Counted from the first letter of the stretch, positions 53,663-63,146 are shown. The stretch is DNA of 64,000 nucleotides from Spirochaetota bacterium (GCA_017999915.1 JAGNKX010000007.1:128488-192487), one strand, 5' to 3'. Notes: generated from the sequence alone by a model not told the origin. A program made the numbers and translations.

Positions 53663-55219
53663 TTGCAGACACAGGTTCTAGTTATCGGCGGCGGCGCCAC
53701 CGGCACGGCTGTAGCCCGCGATCTGGCTTTGCGCGGCGTGCAGTGCATCCTGGTGGAAAAAGCCGACCTCAATGCCGGAGCGTCCGGAGGGAACCACGGC
53801 CTTCTCCACAGCGGCGGCAGGTACGTTTCCAACGACCAGGAGGCGGCGCGGGAATGCAAGCTGGAAGGCGATATCATAAAAAAGCTGATGCCCCAGTGCG
53901 TCGAGAATACGGGAGGCCTCTTTGTCGCCGTTGAAGGGGATGACGAGAAGTTCATCGCTGACTATCCCTCCTTCTGCGCCCAGTGCGGAGTCCCCTGCGA
54001 GGCCATATCGCCCGAGGAGGCGCGCGACCTGGAGCCGACCCTTTCCGAAAGCGTCATCGCCGCCTACAAGGTAGAGGACGCCTCGGTCGATCCTTTCAAG
54101 CTCACGCTCCTCAACATCAACCAGGCCATTTCCCTCGGCTCGCGGCGACTTCGCAGCACCAGGGTGATCGGTTTTGATATACAGGATAAAAAGATACGGC
54201 GCGTGCTGGTCCGAAATGTCAATACCGGCAATGAATTCCATATTGAGGTCGAGCAGGTGGTCAACTGCGCCGGCGCCTGGGCAAACCAGGTCACCGGTCT
54301 TGCCGGCATCGAGATTCCGATCCAGTATTCCAAGGGAACCCTCCTTGTCACGAACGACAGGATCAACTACCGCATCATCAACCGTCTCAGGCGCCCGTCC
54401 GACGCGGACATCCTGGTGCCGGGCGGCACCGTATCGATCATCGGCACTACCTCGACGCCGGTGGAGGACCCGGATAAAATTTACCCGACCGTGGAAGAGG
54501 TGGACCTGATAGTCCGAGAGGGCGCTGTAATGGTCCCGGTGCTTGAGCGGAGCCGTTTCGTCCGGGCCTACTGCGGCGTGCGGCCCCTCTTTGGCAGGGG
54601 AGGCGGCTCCGACGGGAGGAGCATCAGCCGCGGCTTCGCGCTCCTGGACCACTCAAAGGAGAACGTGGACAACCTGACGACCATAACCGGTGGCAAGCTC
54701 ACCACCTTCAGGCTGATGGCCGAGAAGACCGTCGACCTGGTCTGCCGGAAAATGGGGGTAACCGCCCCCTGCCTGACCGGGACCGAGCCGCTTCCGACGA
54801 CCACCGGCGGCCAGTGGACCGAGCCGGGCATATCCCCCAAGAGATGGATGCGCTCCCACGAAGAGGGCGATATGATGATCTGCGAATGCGAGATGGTCAC
54901 CAGAAAAGCCATCGACGAGATCATCGAATCCCTGAAAAGTCACAATGAGAAAGTGACGCTTGTCGACCTCTGCCTGAGGACCCGCCTCGGCAGGGGCGCC
55001 TGCCAGGGGGCCTTCTGCGGCATGAGGGCGGCCGCCTACCTGTATGAGCGCGGCGAGTTCACCGGCCGGGAGGGGCTCATCAGTATCGGGAAGTTCTTCC
55101 AGGAGCGCTGGAAGGGAATACACTCCATTCTCTGGGGCGACCAGCTGATACAGGCGGAGCTCATGGAATCGATCCATTGCGGCCTCTTCGATGAAGAGCT
55201 GCACACACAATCCAGTTGA
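53663..55219 (+). CDS. glpA: Anaerobic glycerol-3-phosphate dehydrogenase subunit A
   Basis: GlpA is the FAD catalytic subunit that oxidises glycerol-3-phosphate to dihydroxyacetone phosphate. The 518-residue protein starts with the Rossmann motif VIGGGATGTAVARDLALRG, has GNHGLLHSGGRY and the FAD-site TTITGGKLTTFRLMAEK, and ends in a BFD-like [2Fe-2S] domain (MICECEMVTRKA, then GRGACQGAFCGMR). The start codon is TTG at 53663, preceded by AAGGAG. It heads an operon with glpB and two Hdr-like subunits rather than a standard glpC. Confidence 0.95.
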   Translation: MQTQVLVIGGGATGTAVARDLALRGVQCILVEKADLNAGASGGNHGLLHSGGRYVSNDQEAARECKLEGDIIKKLMPQCVENTGGLFVAVEGDDEKFIADYPSFCAQCGVPCEAISPEEARDLEPTLSESVIAAYKVEDASVDPFKLTLLNINQAISLGSRRLRSTRVIGFDIQDKKIRRVLVRNVNTGNEFHIEVEQVVNCAGAWANQVTGLAGIEIPIQYSKGTLLVTNDRINYRIINRLRRPSDADILVPGGTVSIIGTTSTPVEDPDKIYPTVEEVDLIVREGAVMVPVLERSRFVRAYCGVRPLFGRGGGSDGRSISRGFALLDHSKENVDNLTTITGGKLTTFRLMAEKTVDLVCRKMGVTAPCLTGTEPLPTTTGGQWTEPGISPKRWMRSHEEGDMMICECEMVTRKAIDEIIESLKSHNEKVTLVDLCLRTRLGRGACQGAFCGMRAAAYLYERGEFTGREGLISIGKFFQERWKGIHSILWGDQLIQAELMESIHCGLFDEELHTQSS

Positions 55220-55235
55220 GGAGCGCTGACACCGC

Positions 55236-56564
55236 ATGGCACTGCCGAAATCACATAATTACGATCCAGCCCATGTCTTTGACGTCATGGTCATAGGCTC
55301 CGGCATAGCCGGCATGGCCGCCTCGCTCTTCGCCGTCAACCGGAAGCTTTCCACCGTGCAGGCCGGGAGCGCAGGCGGAACGCTCTTCACCAGCGGGCTC
55401 TTTGACCTTCTTTCTGTGTACCCCATCGGGGAAAAAAGGCTCTGGGAAAATCCCTGGGAAGCCATTGACGCCATGCGCCGCGACGGCTCGAGACATCCCT
55501 ACGGCCGCATCTCCAACGAAGACATCCAGGTCTCCTTCGATGAAATGATATCCTTTCTCGGCGCATCGGAGATGAAGCTGCGCTTCGACCAGAACCGCAA
55601 CCTCAAGGTGATCACCTCCATGGGCACCATCAAGTACAGCTACTGCGTCCCGGAATCGATGTGGCACGGCGTCGAGGCCTACGAAACCAAGGCCCCGTGC
55701 CTTATCGTCGATTTTCACGGCCTCAAGGAGTTCGGCGCCCGCCAGATCGCCGTCACCCTGAAGGGGGAGTGGCCTTCGATCCGCACGCTGCGCGTCGCCT
55801 TTCCCGGCACGGCGGGACGCGACGAGATCTACGCGGTCCATCTCGCCCGTGACCTGGAGCTGTCGGAAACGCGCGAGGCCCTGGCCCGTCTCATAAAGCC
55901 TGAGCTCGGGGACGCCAGGTTTGTCGGGCTCCCGGCGGTCCTCGGCATTAAAAGGACGTCCGTCATCACGGCCCATCTTTCGAAGCTCCTCGGCGTCCCG
56001 GTCTTCGAGATACCGATGATGCCCGCTTCCGTACCCGGCTTCAGGCTGAAGGAGATCTTCGACTCGGAGCTTCCTCAGAAGGGGCTCCTACGGCTCATCG
56101 ACAAGCGGGTGGAATCGGTCAACCGCTCCGAAAACGGCAATTTTCTCCTGAACATAGGGGGCAACGACCAGTCGCAGATCATCCAGGCGCGGTCGGTAAT
56201 ACTGGCCACCGGCAGGTTCATGGGCAAGGGGCTCCTCTCCGACCGGAAGGGCATTTTCGAGCCCCTCTTCAATCTGCCGCTTCACCAGCCCGCTGACAGA
56301 ACAGCATGGCACCATGAGCGGTTCCTTCACCCGGCCGGTCACCCGATCAACAGCGCCGGCGTTGAGGTCGACGGCCTGTTCCGTCCCGTTGACGGCGAGG
56401 GGAAGCCAATCTATGAGAATCTTTTCGCGGCCGGGACGATCCTGGCCCATCAGGACTGGATGAGGATGAAGTGCGGCTCCGGTCTTGCCATAGCCACCGC
56501 CTACGCTGCGGTCAACGCCTTCATTGAGAATTTTATGAAAACATCCGCAAGGGAAAGCGCGTAA
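55236..56564 (+). CDS. glpB: Anaerobic glycerol-3-phosphate dehydrogenase subunit B
   Basis: GlpB is the FMN subunit passing electrons from GlpA. The 442-residue protein begins, after a short leader, FDVMVIGSGIAGMAASLFAVN, with GSAGGTLFTSGLFDLLSVYP and the C-terminal WMRMKCGSGLAIATAYAAVNAF, both typical of GlpB. It has no transmembrane segment. The start is 16 bases after glpA, and the stop overlaps the next start by one base (TAATG), which supports a stoichiometric complex. Confidence 0.93.
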   Translation: MALPKSHNYDPAHVFDVMVIGSGIAGMAASLFAVNRKLSTVQAGSAGGTLFTSGLFDLLSVYPIGEKRLWENPWEAIDAMRRDGSRHPYGRISNEDIQVSFDEMISFLGASEMKLRFDQNRNLKVITSMGTIKYSYCVPESMWHGVEAYETKAPCLIVDFHGLKEFGARQIAVTLKGEWPSIRTLRVAFPGTAGRDEIYAVHLARDLELSETREALARLIKPELGDARFVGLPAVLGIKRTSVITAHLSKLLGVPVFEIPMMPASVPGFRLKEIFDSELPQKGLLRLIDKRVESVNRSENGNFLLNIGGNDQSQIIQARSVILATGRFMGKGLLSDRKGIFEPLFNLPLHQPADRTAWHHERFLHPAGHPINSAGVEVDGLFRPVDGEGKPIYENLFAAGTILAHQDWMRMKCGSGLAIATAYAAVNAFIENFMKTSARESA

Positions 56565-58297
56565 TGGCAAAGACCCTGCTCGAATCGACGTTTCTTTTTG
56601 TGTGTCTCTACATAGCCCTGGCCGTATGCGCCGGTGGCATCCTGTTCCGCGTGGGGCGGTGGGCCGTCTCGGATATCGGGCCCCGGGCCGGCATCATCCC
56701 GGTATGGAAGCGCCTGGCCGCCGCGGCAAAGGGGTTTGCCGCAACGGTCTTCAGCCTCAGGTTTTTTCTTTTCTTCAAGGCCCTTCTCCTGGATGTCATT
56801 CTCCAGGCCAGGATTCTTAAAACCGACCCGCTGCGGTGGATCATGCACATCTGCCTCTTTTTCGGGTTCACGCTGCTTCTCCTCATGCACGCCCTTGACG
56901 AGCTGGTGACCAAGAAATTTTTCCCCGAATATTTCTCTACCCTTGACCCCTTCCAGTTGCTGCGAAACATCTTCGGGCTCATGGTGATCGTCGGCGTGGC
57001 CATAGCCATATACCGCCGCGTGCGCCTTCGCGCCCCGATGCTCGTCACCAGGTACGCGGACCGGTACGCGGTGGCCATCCTTGCCGTAATCATGATAAGC
57101 GGCTTCTTCGTGGAGGCGTCGAAGCTTGTTTCCGAGAGCGTATTTAACAGGATGATGAAAGAGTATTCCCCGGCCGGCGGCCCCGCGGACGAGGTCGCGG
57201 TCAAGGCCTACTGGTCCAGGGAATACGGCACGGCTTTCGCGGATTTCGCGGTCACCATAACGCCGGAATTGCTGGAGAAGGGGAGGCAGCTCAACAGCGA
57301 AAGCTGCGCGTCCTGCCATGCGCCGGCCAGATCGGCGTTCATATCGTACCCCCTTTCAATGGTCATAAGGCCGGCGGCCGTGCCGATGGACAGGATCAAG
57401 GCTGACATTATCATTTATTACATCCATGTTCTGGCCTGCTTCATAGGCCTTGCCTATCTCCCCTTCAGCAAATTTTTCCATATCATCACCGATCCCCTCA
57501 CCTTGATCGTGAACGGCATGTCCGATAAAAAAAAGGTGAACCTGGCGGCCGCCATGCCCCGGAGGGCCATGGAGCTGGACGCCTGCACCGATTGCGGCGC
57601 CTGCAGCCGTCACTGCTCGGTGGCGCCGGTGTACCGCATGACCGGCAACGAGGAGATCCTGCCGTCCCGGAAGATGCGCACCGTCAGGTCCCTCTGCTCC
57701 GGGAAAGCCATTGAGGCCGGCGAACTCCGGAAGATATCGGAGGGAGCCTTCATCTGCACGTCCTGCTTCAAGTGCACCGAGGTCTGCCCCACCGGCATCA
57801 ACCTGCAGGACCAGTGGGCGGCCTCCAGGGAGCTTCTCGCGGAAAAGGGCTATCCGCTGCCCCACGTGTGGGTGAAGCGGTTCAGCGCCTCGGAATGGTC
57901 CGACCGGATAAAGGTCAGGGACGCGTCGCTGGCCCGTGATGTCGATACGATCAAGGGGCGGTATTATAATCTTACGGCCGATTCCAACGTGTTCGCCCCC
58001 TGCATCCAGTGCCAGACCTGCACCAACGTGTGCCCGGTCGTGGCCGCCCGGACCGACCGGGAGGACGCGGTGGATATCACGCCACAGAAGATCATGAACC
58101 TTCTACGGCTGGGCCTTAACGACCTCGCCATGGGATCGCGGATGGTCTGGGACTGCGCCACCTGCTACCAGTGCCAGGAAAACTGCCCCCAGGGGATAAA
58201 GGTCACGGACATCATTTATGAGCTTAAGAACAAGGCATACGAGCATTTTAAGGATATTGACCGGACAGGCGATACTACTAAGGACGACGATTCCTGA
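56564..58297 (+). CDS. Membrane electron-transfer subunit: cytochrome b-like domain, c-type heme site and four Fe-S clusters
   Basis: This 577-residue protein is not classical GlpC. The first 310 residues form about six membrane helices of the NarI/HdrE/QmoC cytochrome b type, with a soluble segment holding the c-heme motif CASCH (Cys248, Cys251, His252). The C-terminal half has four CX2CX2CX3C clusters: Cys341-351, Cys398-408, Cys480-490 and Cys531-541, that is, two HdrC-like ferredoxin modules. It should carry electrons from GlpAB to the quinone pool or to a periplasmic acceptor. It shares one base with glpB. The CCG domains of GlpC are on the next gene. Confidence 0.85.
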   Translation: MAKTLLESTFLFVCLYIALAVCAGGILFRVGRWAVSDIGPRAGIIPVWKRLAAAAKGFAATVFSLRFFLFFKALLLDVILQARILKTDPLRWIMHICLFFGFTLLLLMHALDELVTKKFFPEYFSTLDPFQLLRNIFGLMVIVGVAIAIYRRVRLRAPMLVTRYADRYAVAILAVIMISGFFVEASKLVSESVFNRMMKEYSPAGGPADEVAVKAYWSREYGTAFADFAVTITPELLEKGRQLNSESCASCHAPARSAFISYPLSMVIRPAAVPMDRIKADIIIYYIHVLACFIGLAYLPFSKFFHIITDPLTLIVNGMSDKKKVNLAAAMPRRAMELDACTDCGACSRHCSVAPVYRMTGNEEILPSRKMRTVRSLCSGKAIEAGELRKISEGAFICTSCFKCTEVCPTGINLQDQWAASRELLAEKGYPLPHVWVKRFSASEWSDRIKVRDASLARDVDTIKGRYYNLTADSNVFAPCIQCQTCTNVCPVVAARTDREDAVDITPQKIMNLLRLGLNDLAMGSRMVWDCATCYQCQENCPQGIKVTDIIYELKNKAYEHFKDIDRTGDTTKDDDS

Positions 58298-58342
58298 CCG
58301 GAGGCGTGACCGCTGGAACAGGAAAATCAGGATACGGGATAT

Positions 58343-59227
58343 ATGAAATTCGCGTTTTTTAAAGGGTGCAAGATACCATACTACCTCAGCCAGTATGAAA
58401 CATCGACCAGGGCCGTGCTGAAACCCTTCGGGGTCCGCCTGGTGGACCTGGATTTCAACTGCTGCGGATATCCCAACAGGGACCTCTATTTCGAGTCCTT
58501 TGTCCTGTCAGCGGCGAGGAACCTCGCCCTGGCGGAAAAGAAAAGGCTCGATATCGTCACTCCCTGCAAGTGCTGCTACGGCAGCCTCAAGCACGCGGAG
58601 CACTATCTCCATGAAAACGAAAAGCTTCGCAGGGACATCAACGCCGAGCTGGCGAAGGAAGGCCTGTCATGGAAGGGCACCATCAGGGTGCACCACCTCC
58701 TGACGGTGCTCTGCGACGAGATCGGCCTGCCGGCGATATACGCAAGCATCGTCAGGCCCCTGGGCGGCCTCAGCGTGGCGGCCCATTACGGGTGCCACGC
58801 CCTGCGGCCCAGCAACGTGGTCCACTTCGACGATCCCCTTGCCCCGTCGATTTTCGAGGATCTCATATCGGCCACCGGGGCAAAGCCGGTGGATTGGCCC
58901 CGCCGCCTCGACTGCTGCGGCAACCCCCTCCTGGGGAAGAACAACGCCATATCCCTCGCCCTGATGAGCGCGAAAACGGCGGACGCCGCTGAATCCGGCG
59001 CCGACTGCATCTGCACGGCCTGCACTTATTGCCAGATCCAGTTTGACGCGGTGCAGAATGCCGAGACTCCCGAGGAGCGGAAATCCTCTATGGTGCCGGC
59101 CATCCTCTACACCCAGCTCCTCGGCCTGAGCATGGGCCTGCACGAGAGGTCGCTGGGCATCAGCAAAAACGTCCTTGCCATCGAGAAGCTCGGCCCGGCG
59201 TGGAAGCTTCTGCCCGGGGCGTTCTGA
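58343..59227 (+). CDS. HdrB-like CCG-domain protein
   Basis: This 294-residue soluble protein carries two CCG domains, as in heterodisulfide reductase HdrB. In the first, Cys9, Cys40-Cys41, Cys75 and Cys78 fit CX31-39CCX35-36CXXC; the second spans HYGCHALRP, LDCCGNP and CICTACTYC. Such motifs bind the non-cubane [4Fe-4S] cluster that cleaves disulfides in HdrB. In GlpC the same domain is fused to the ferredoxin part; here it is a separate chain 45 bases after the membrane subunit. It probably links GlpAB to the membrane subunit; thiol/disulfide chemistry is possible but not shown. Confidence 0.88.
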   Translation: MKFAFFKGCKIPYYLSQYETSTRAVLKPFGVRLVDLDFNCCGYPNRDLYFESFVLSAARNLALAEKKRLDIVTPCKCCYGSLKHAEHYLHENEKLRRDINAELAKEGLSWKGTIRVHHLLTVLCDEIGLPAIYASIVRPLGGLSVAAHYGCHALRPSNVVHFDDPLAPSIFEDLISATGAKPVDWPRRLDCCGNPLLGKNNAISLALMSAKTADAAESGADCICTACTYCQIQFDAVQNAETPEERKSSMVPAILYTQLLGLSMGLHERSLGISKNVLAIEKLGPAWKLLPGAF

Positions 59228-59230
59228 CCA

Positions 59231-60154
59231 TCAGTGAACATCCGGCTTGGGTTCGTCCGCTGAAGGGTGAGAGCCCTTTTTCTCCAGTATGCGAGTGAGC
59301 TCGTTCTTATCGAAGTGGTACTTTTTCATACAGAAGGTGCAGGTTATTTCCGCTCCGCCGTCCTCGTCGATCATTTCCCGCAGATCCTCCCGGTGAAGGC
59401 TCCCCAGCATGGCGCGGATCATCCTCCTGTCGCACCGGCAGGACGCCCGCACCGGGCGCGAATCGAGGACCGTCAGCACTTCGTTGTTGAACAATCCCTT
59501 TAACACGTCCCGGATATCCTCTCCCTCCCTGAGTCTTTCGCCGAGGGACCGCTTCATCGACGCGATGTTCTCCTCGACCCTGGCGATTGATTCCTCCGGC
59601 GTGCCGGGAAAGGTCTGGATGAGGATACCCCCCGAAGAGGTGATGGCTCCCTCACGGTCAAGGGTCAGGGCTATGATGACCGCCGACGGGACCTGTTCCG
59701 AGACAGTGAGATAGTAGGCCACGTCTCCCGCCACTTCGCCGGTGTGAAGGGGGATGACGCTGGTATAGGGCTCCTTCATGCCGATGTCCCTGCGCACGGT
59801 GAGGAAGCCGGCACCGATCGTCCTGGAGAAGCTGAGCGCCTCCAGCGAGCCGTTCATGTCGGGCTGCGGGTTTGCCACGTAGCCCCTGATGTTGCCCCGG
59901 GCGTCCGCCTGGGCGTGGATTTCCCTGATAGGGCCGCTTCCCTCGATCTTTATCAGCAGGCTCTGGTCGGAATCGGGCTTGAGCATTGCGCTGAGGAGAG
60001 CCGCGGCCGTCACGGTCCTGCCCAGGGCCATGGTGGCGTTGGGCGATGTGTTGTGAAGGGACGTGATCTCTCTTGCGACATTCATCGATGTCACGGTGTA
60101 GGCCCTGAGGTTCAGGCGCTCGCAGATCATTCGTGTAAGCAGGTCATTGTTCAT
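59231..60154 (-). CDS. hslO: 33 kDa redox-regulated chaperonin (Hsp33)
   Basis: Hsp33 is activated by oxidation of a zinc-bound cysteine cluster and binds unfolding proteins during oxidative stress. The 307-residue protein has the family core (NATMALGRTVTAAALLSAML, GRTV helix) and the C-terminal CRCD...CTFCMKKY zinc site. The domain swaps (GGILIQTFPG) are as expected. The gene converges with the HdrB-like gene, with three bases between stops. It may follow the secreted-protein gene at 60217 on the same transcript. In an anaerobe it fits defence against accidental oxygen. Confidence 0.94.
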   Translation of the reverse strand: MNNDLLTRMICERLNLRAYTVTSMNVAREITSLHNTSPNATMALGRTVTAAALLSAMLKPDSDQSLLIKIEGSGPIREIHAQADARGNIRGYVANPQPDMNGSLEALSFSRTIGAGFLTVRRDIGMKEPYTSVIPLHTGEVAGDVAYYLTVSEQVPSAVIIALTLDREGAITSSGGILIQTFPGTPEESIARVEENIASMKRSLGERLREGEDIRDVLKGLFNNEVLTVLDSRPVRASCRCDRRMIRAMLGSLHREDLREMIDEDGGAEITCTFCMKKYHFDKNELTRILEKKGSHPSADEPKPDVH

Positions 60155-60216
60155 AGGCTTGATAAATACATGGTGTCAGATAATTCATTGATTTACGCCG
60201 GTCCCGGGAATTATGC

Positions 60217-61410
60217 TTATTTTTCCCCCAACCGCCTGCATCCCCTCGCCGTATCGGAGCAGGATGTGCCGCACCGCTCGGTGACCGAGGGACAGCATGA
60301 TTCTATGATACCATCCCATTTTTTTTCAGAAAGGGAATAGTTGAGATAACCGCTGACAACGCATTCGTATACCGCCCGGACCTTTTCGGTCCTGCGAGGG
60401 GTGTAATCATCGCCGGGGATTATTTTATTCTCGTCAATAACGAAAAGCGCCTGCACGGTATAAGGGGCTTTTGTGCCAAAATTCTCGGCCGGGTCTTTTT
60501 TTATTATTTCGAATTTTTCCACAACAACATTATTTTTCTTCAACCCGTATTCGTTTCCGAAGGCATTCCTGAGTATCCTGGCCGCTTCATCATCACTGAC
60601 GGGCGGTACGGTGCTCACCGTTCCCAGTTCCCTGCACATGGTGCCGATGTGGCAGTCGTCCGTTTCCTGTTCCTTGTACATGCAGCTGATCTTTACCTGG
60701 TCCCATTTCCCGTTCTCGTGTGCGAGGGTCGAGATCATCAGGCATTCATAGGCCGTTGCCGAGTTATAGATTATCTTTTCCAGGTCGGCGTGTATCTTGA
60801 CCGTCACGCGGAATTCGGGTACGCAGAGGCGCCACGATCCCTTTTTACCCAGGATCGTTATTCCCCGCACGCGGAGGTCGGGATTTGCCCTGGTCATCGC
60901 GTCGGTTATGATTTTCTTGATTTCGTCATCCTTCAGGGGGGGATGCTTCTTTTTCGTCCGGGTGACCTGCCTTGATCCGACCTGCATTATATCCAGGAAG
61001 ATCCATTCGGTCTCGAGCCTGTAAAAATATACTTCCCAGACGTCGCACATGGTGATGCCGCAATCGGTAAGCTTGACGGTAAGGGCCACCTGGTGCGCCT
61101 GGGCAGGGACTTCCTGCGCCCCCCTCCGTTCAGTATAATTCCTTATATTGCCGATATAGGTCGCCTTGATTTTCCTGCTCTCCGGGGGATCCTTGTATAC
61201 GGCGTTGAATTCCTTAAGGACGCGGTCTTTCGTGATTACCGCGGTTTTCGACGCCTCTTTCCTTTTGTCGCCGACGGTCTTAGCCGCGGCCGTCTTCTTC
61301 GGCGCCGCTTTATTTTTTTTCGGCGCCGCTTCACCGCTTATTGCAACTAGGGAGCAGGAAATCAGCAATACGCCGAGGACCGAGGCGGCCCGCTTATAAT
61401 GTGATACCAT
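60217..61410 (-). CDS. Secreted protein with three diverged tandem domains
   Basis: I do not recognise this 397-residue protein. A signal peptide (KRAASVLGVLLISCSLVAISGEAA) is followed by a Lys/Ala/Pro-rich linker (about 30-60). Three domains of about 100 residues appear to repeat: each begins with a DDE(I/A)-type helix and ends near a 'kWd.i..sC' strand (EWIFLDIM; KWDQVKISCMY; KWDGIIESCCP). Cysteine pairs occur in each. I chose the ATG at 61410 because GGAGG lies just upstream; 61449 would start in the radical SAM gene. It overlaps that gene by 17 bases and is probably co-translated. Confidence 0.65.
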   Translation of the reverse strand: MVSHYKRAASVLGVLLISCSLVAISGEAAPKKNKAAPKKTAAAKTVGDKRKEASKTAVITKDRVLKEFNAVYKDPPESRKIKATYIGNIRNYTERRGAQEVPAQAHQVALTVKLTDCGITMCDVWEVYFYRLETEWIFLDIMQVGSRQVTRTKKKHPPLKDDEIKKIITDAMTRANPDLRVRGITILGKKGSWRLCVPEFRVTVKIHADLEKIIYNSATAYECLMISTLAHENGKWDQVKISCMYKEQETDDCHIGTMCRELGTVSTVPPVSDDEAARILRNAFGNEYGLKKNNVVVEKFEIIKKDPAENFGTKAPYTVQALFVIDENKIIPGDDYTPRRTEKVRAVYECVVSGYLNYSLSEKKWDGIIESCCPSVTERCGTSCSDTARGCRRLGEK

Positions 61411-62467
61411 TGATGCCTCCGCGTGGGCGCTCTGATCCGGGGCGCTCATCGATTATCTGTACATCCGATACTGGACCCGCGGAATAGCGGATCCCCGCAA
61501 GGTTGAAACGCTTCTGTAAATAATTGATATTGTCCCTGGCGCTGCCGACGAATTCCTCCGTGTTTTTATCCGGGAGGACCAAGTGAATGCGCCCGTGGGG
61601 AGGGACGGTATTTGCCACGAGATAACGGCTGATCAGCTCGGCCATGAGGTCCCTCCTGACGCGGGATTTGACAAGAAAACCGAAGGAGGGATGATAGGGG
61701 CCGGCGACAATGTTTTTCGACTGCCCCGGTCCCAGGGGATGGAGGCCTGTGCGGATGATCGGAATGTCATGATCCATGAAAATCCGGTGAAGGTCCTTGC
61801 AAAGGTCCACGGCATCCTCCATCGACAGTGGGCTGTATTCACCCGAGGCCCAGAGACGCTCGAGAAATGTTCCTTTAAGGACGACGGCGGGATATATCCT
61901 GACCGCCGAGGGGCCCGCCTGCGCGGCGCTGCGGGCGGTTCGCAGGGCGGATTCCCTTGTTTCTCCCGGCAGCCCCGCCATGAGCTGGATTACGAAGTCG
62001 AAGCCGTTACGTTTAATGCATTCCACCGCGGCAAAGACGTCATCGGCGCTGTGTCCCCGGCTCGCCGCCGACAGCACCTTGTCGTCAAGGGATTGGACGC
62101 CTATCTCGACGGTCGTCACGCCGTACTTTTCAAGAAGGGCCAGCGATTCGTTGGAGATATAATCGGGCCGCGTTGACAGGCGAATTCCGTGGATTGCGCC
62201 CGTTTCCAGGTGATGGCGTGCCCGGCGGAGAAAGGATTCCTGTATCTCCTTCTTTATCCCGGTGAAGCTGCCGCCGAAGAAGGCAAGCTCGATCCGCTTC
62301 ACCGTCTTCCGTACATGGGGCAGGTATCGCAGGACCGTATCGTCGACGATATCCGCTCCGGCTTCGGCTTCGGCAGGGGTCGTGCTCCACTGGTCGCAGA
62401 AAATGCAGCGGTGCGGGCACCCGAGATGGGGGATGAATACGGGTATTGTTATCTGGTGCTTGCCCAT
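61394..62467 (-). CDS. Elp3-like radical SAM protein
   Basis: This 357-residue protein carries the radical SAM motif GCPHRCIFCDQ, then FFGGSFTG (glycine motif), STRPDYI, and TVEIGVQSLDDKVL, the core pattern of the Elp3/HemN-like COG1243 group. It lacks the C-terminal GNAT acetyltransferase domain of true Elp3. The similar bacterial proteins are of unknown function; tRNA or thiol modification is a guess. It is the first gene of the minus-strand run leading to hslO. Confidence 0.85.
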   Translation of the reverse strand: MGKHQITIPVFIPHLGCPHRCIFCDQWSTTPAEAEAGADIVDDTVLRYLPHVRKTVKRIELAFFGGSFTGIKKEIQESFLRRARHHLETGAIHGIRLSTRPDYISNESLALLEKYGVTTVEIGVQSLDDKVLSAASRGHSADDVFAAVECIKRNGFDFVIQLMAGLPGETRESALRTARSAAQAGPSAVRIYPAVVLKGTFLERLWASGEYSPLSMEDAVDLCKDLHRIFMDHDIPIIRTGLHPLGPGQSKNIVAGPYHPSFGFLVKSRVRRDLMAELISRYLVANTVPPHGRIHLVLPDKNTEEFVGSARDNINYLQKRFNLAGIRYSAGPVSDVQIIDERPGSERPRGGINGITL

Positions 62468-62684
62468 CGTGATATGGAATAGTTATCTCTCCTGCGCCGA
62501 TGGCCTCGATCCGGGCTGGATACCGGTCCGTAGCGGAAGCGTGTATTGATAATTCGGCATCGGAGGTTATTAATAATAGAAAAGTGATAATTGGATTTCA
62601 AGGATTTTTTTGGTGTAATCCTGATGAAAATAGGGAAACCAATAATGAAAGACGGCCAGGCCGCTTGTAAAGCGAAAAAAATTA

Positions 62685-62714
62685 TTGACAGAGCCGTGCT
62701 ATAAATTCTAATGC
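62685..62714 (+). promoter_or_regulatory. Possible fmdB promoter
   Basis: A perfect TTGACA (62685-62690) is followed after 18 bases by TAATGC, a moderate -10. The site lies about 50 bases before the start of fmdB; the rest of the 62468-62763 gap is AT-rich without a gene. Confidence 0.45.
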
Positions 62715-62763
62715 CTCAAAATCGGGAAAACCACCCGATGGCATAAAAGCAGGAGAGATGGCT

Positions 62764-63051
62764 ATGCCGACATATGAATATGAATGCCTGGAATGCAAGA
62801 ACAGATTCGAAGTATTCCAGTCTATGAGTGATGAACCTATAACGAAATGCGAAAAGTGCAGCGGTAAAGTTCGTAAGCTGTTCGGGACAGCCGGCATTAT
62901 TTTTAAAGGGTCCGGGTTCTACGTCAATGATTACAAGAAGAACGGAGAAATGAAGAAACGGGCCGGGAAAGGAAACGATAGTTCGGAGGCGGCATCCTGT
63001 CCGGCCTCCGGTACCTGCGCCGCGGGTTGTTCCGGGGGATCTTCGGAATAA
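62764..63051 (+). CDS. fmdB: FmdB-family zinc ribbon protein
   Basis: This 95-residue protein has the FmdB/CxxC_CxxC_SSSS zinc ribbon: MPTYEYECLECKNRFEVFQ, then ITKCEKCSGKVRKLFG and IIFKGSGFYVNDYKK. The C-terminal tail is rich in Ser, Gly and Cys (SCPASGTCAAGCSGGSS), an uncommon cysteine-rich end. FmdB is named for a gene near formamidase; the biochemical role is unknown. I start at the ATG at 62764, which gives the classic MPTYEY start with GGAG eight bases upstream; an ATG two codons earlier sits on the binding site. Confidence 0.9.
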   Translation: MPTYEYECLECKNRFEVFQSMSDEPITKCEKCSGKVRKLFGTAGIIFKGSGFYVNDYKKNGEMKKRAGKGNDSSEAASCPASGTCAAGCSGGSSE

Positions 63052-63100
63052 CCGCAAAGTCATGCCGATGCCGTATAGCCTTGCACGTGTCACCCCACCC

Positions 63101-63132
63101 AAAAAAACGCTCCCGCGACGGAGCGTTTTTTT
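63101..63132. terminator. Bidirectional terminator between fmdB and the last gene
   Basis: A run of A followed by ACGCTCC pairs with GGAGCGT followed by a run of T (about 63101-63132), loop CGCGAC. The symmetrical A and T tracts suit termination on both strands of this convergent pair. Confidence 0.85.
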
Positions 63133-63146
63133 ATATCCTCTCGATG

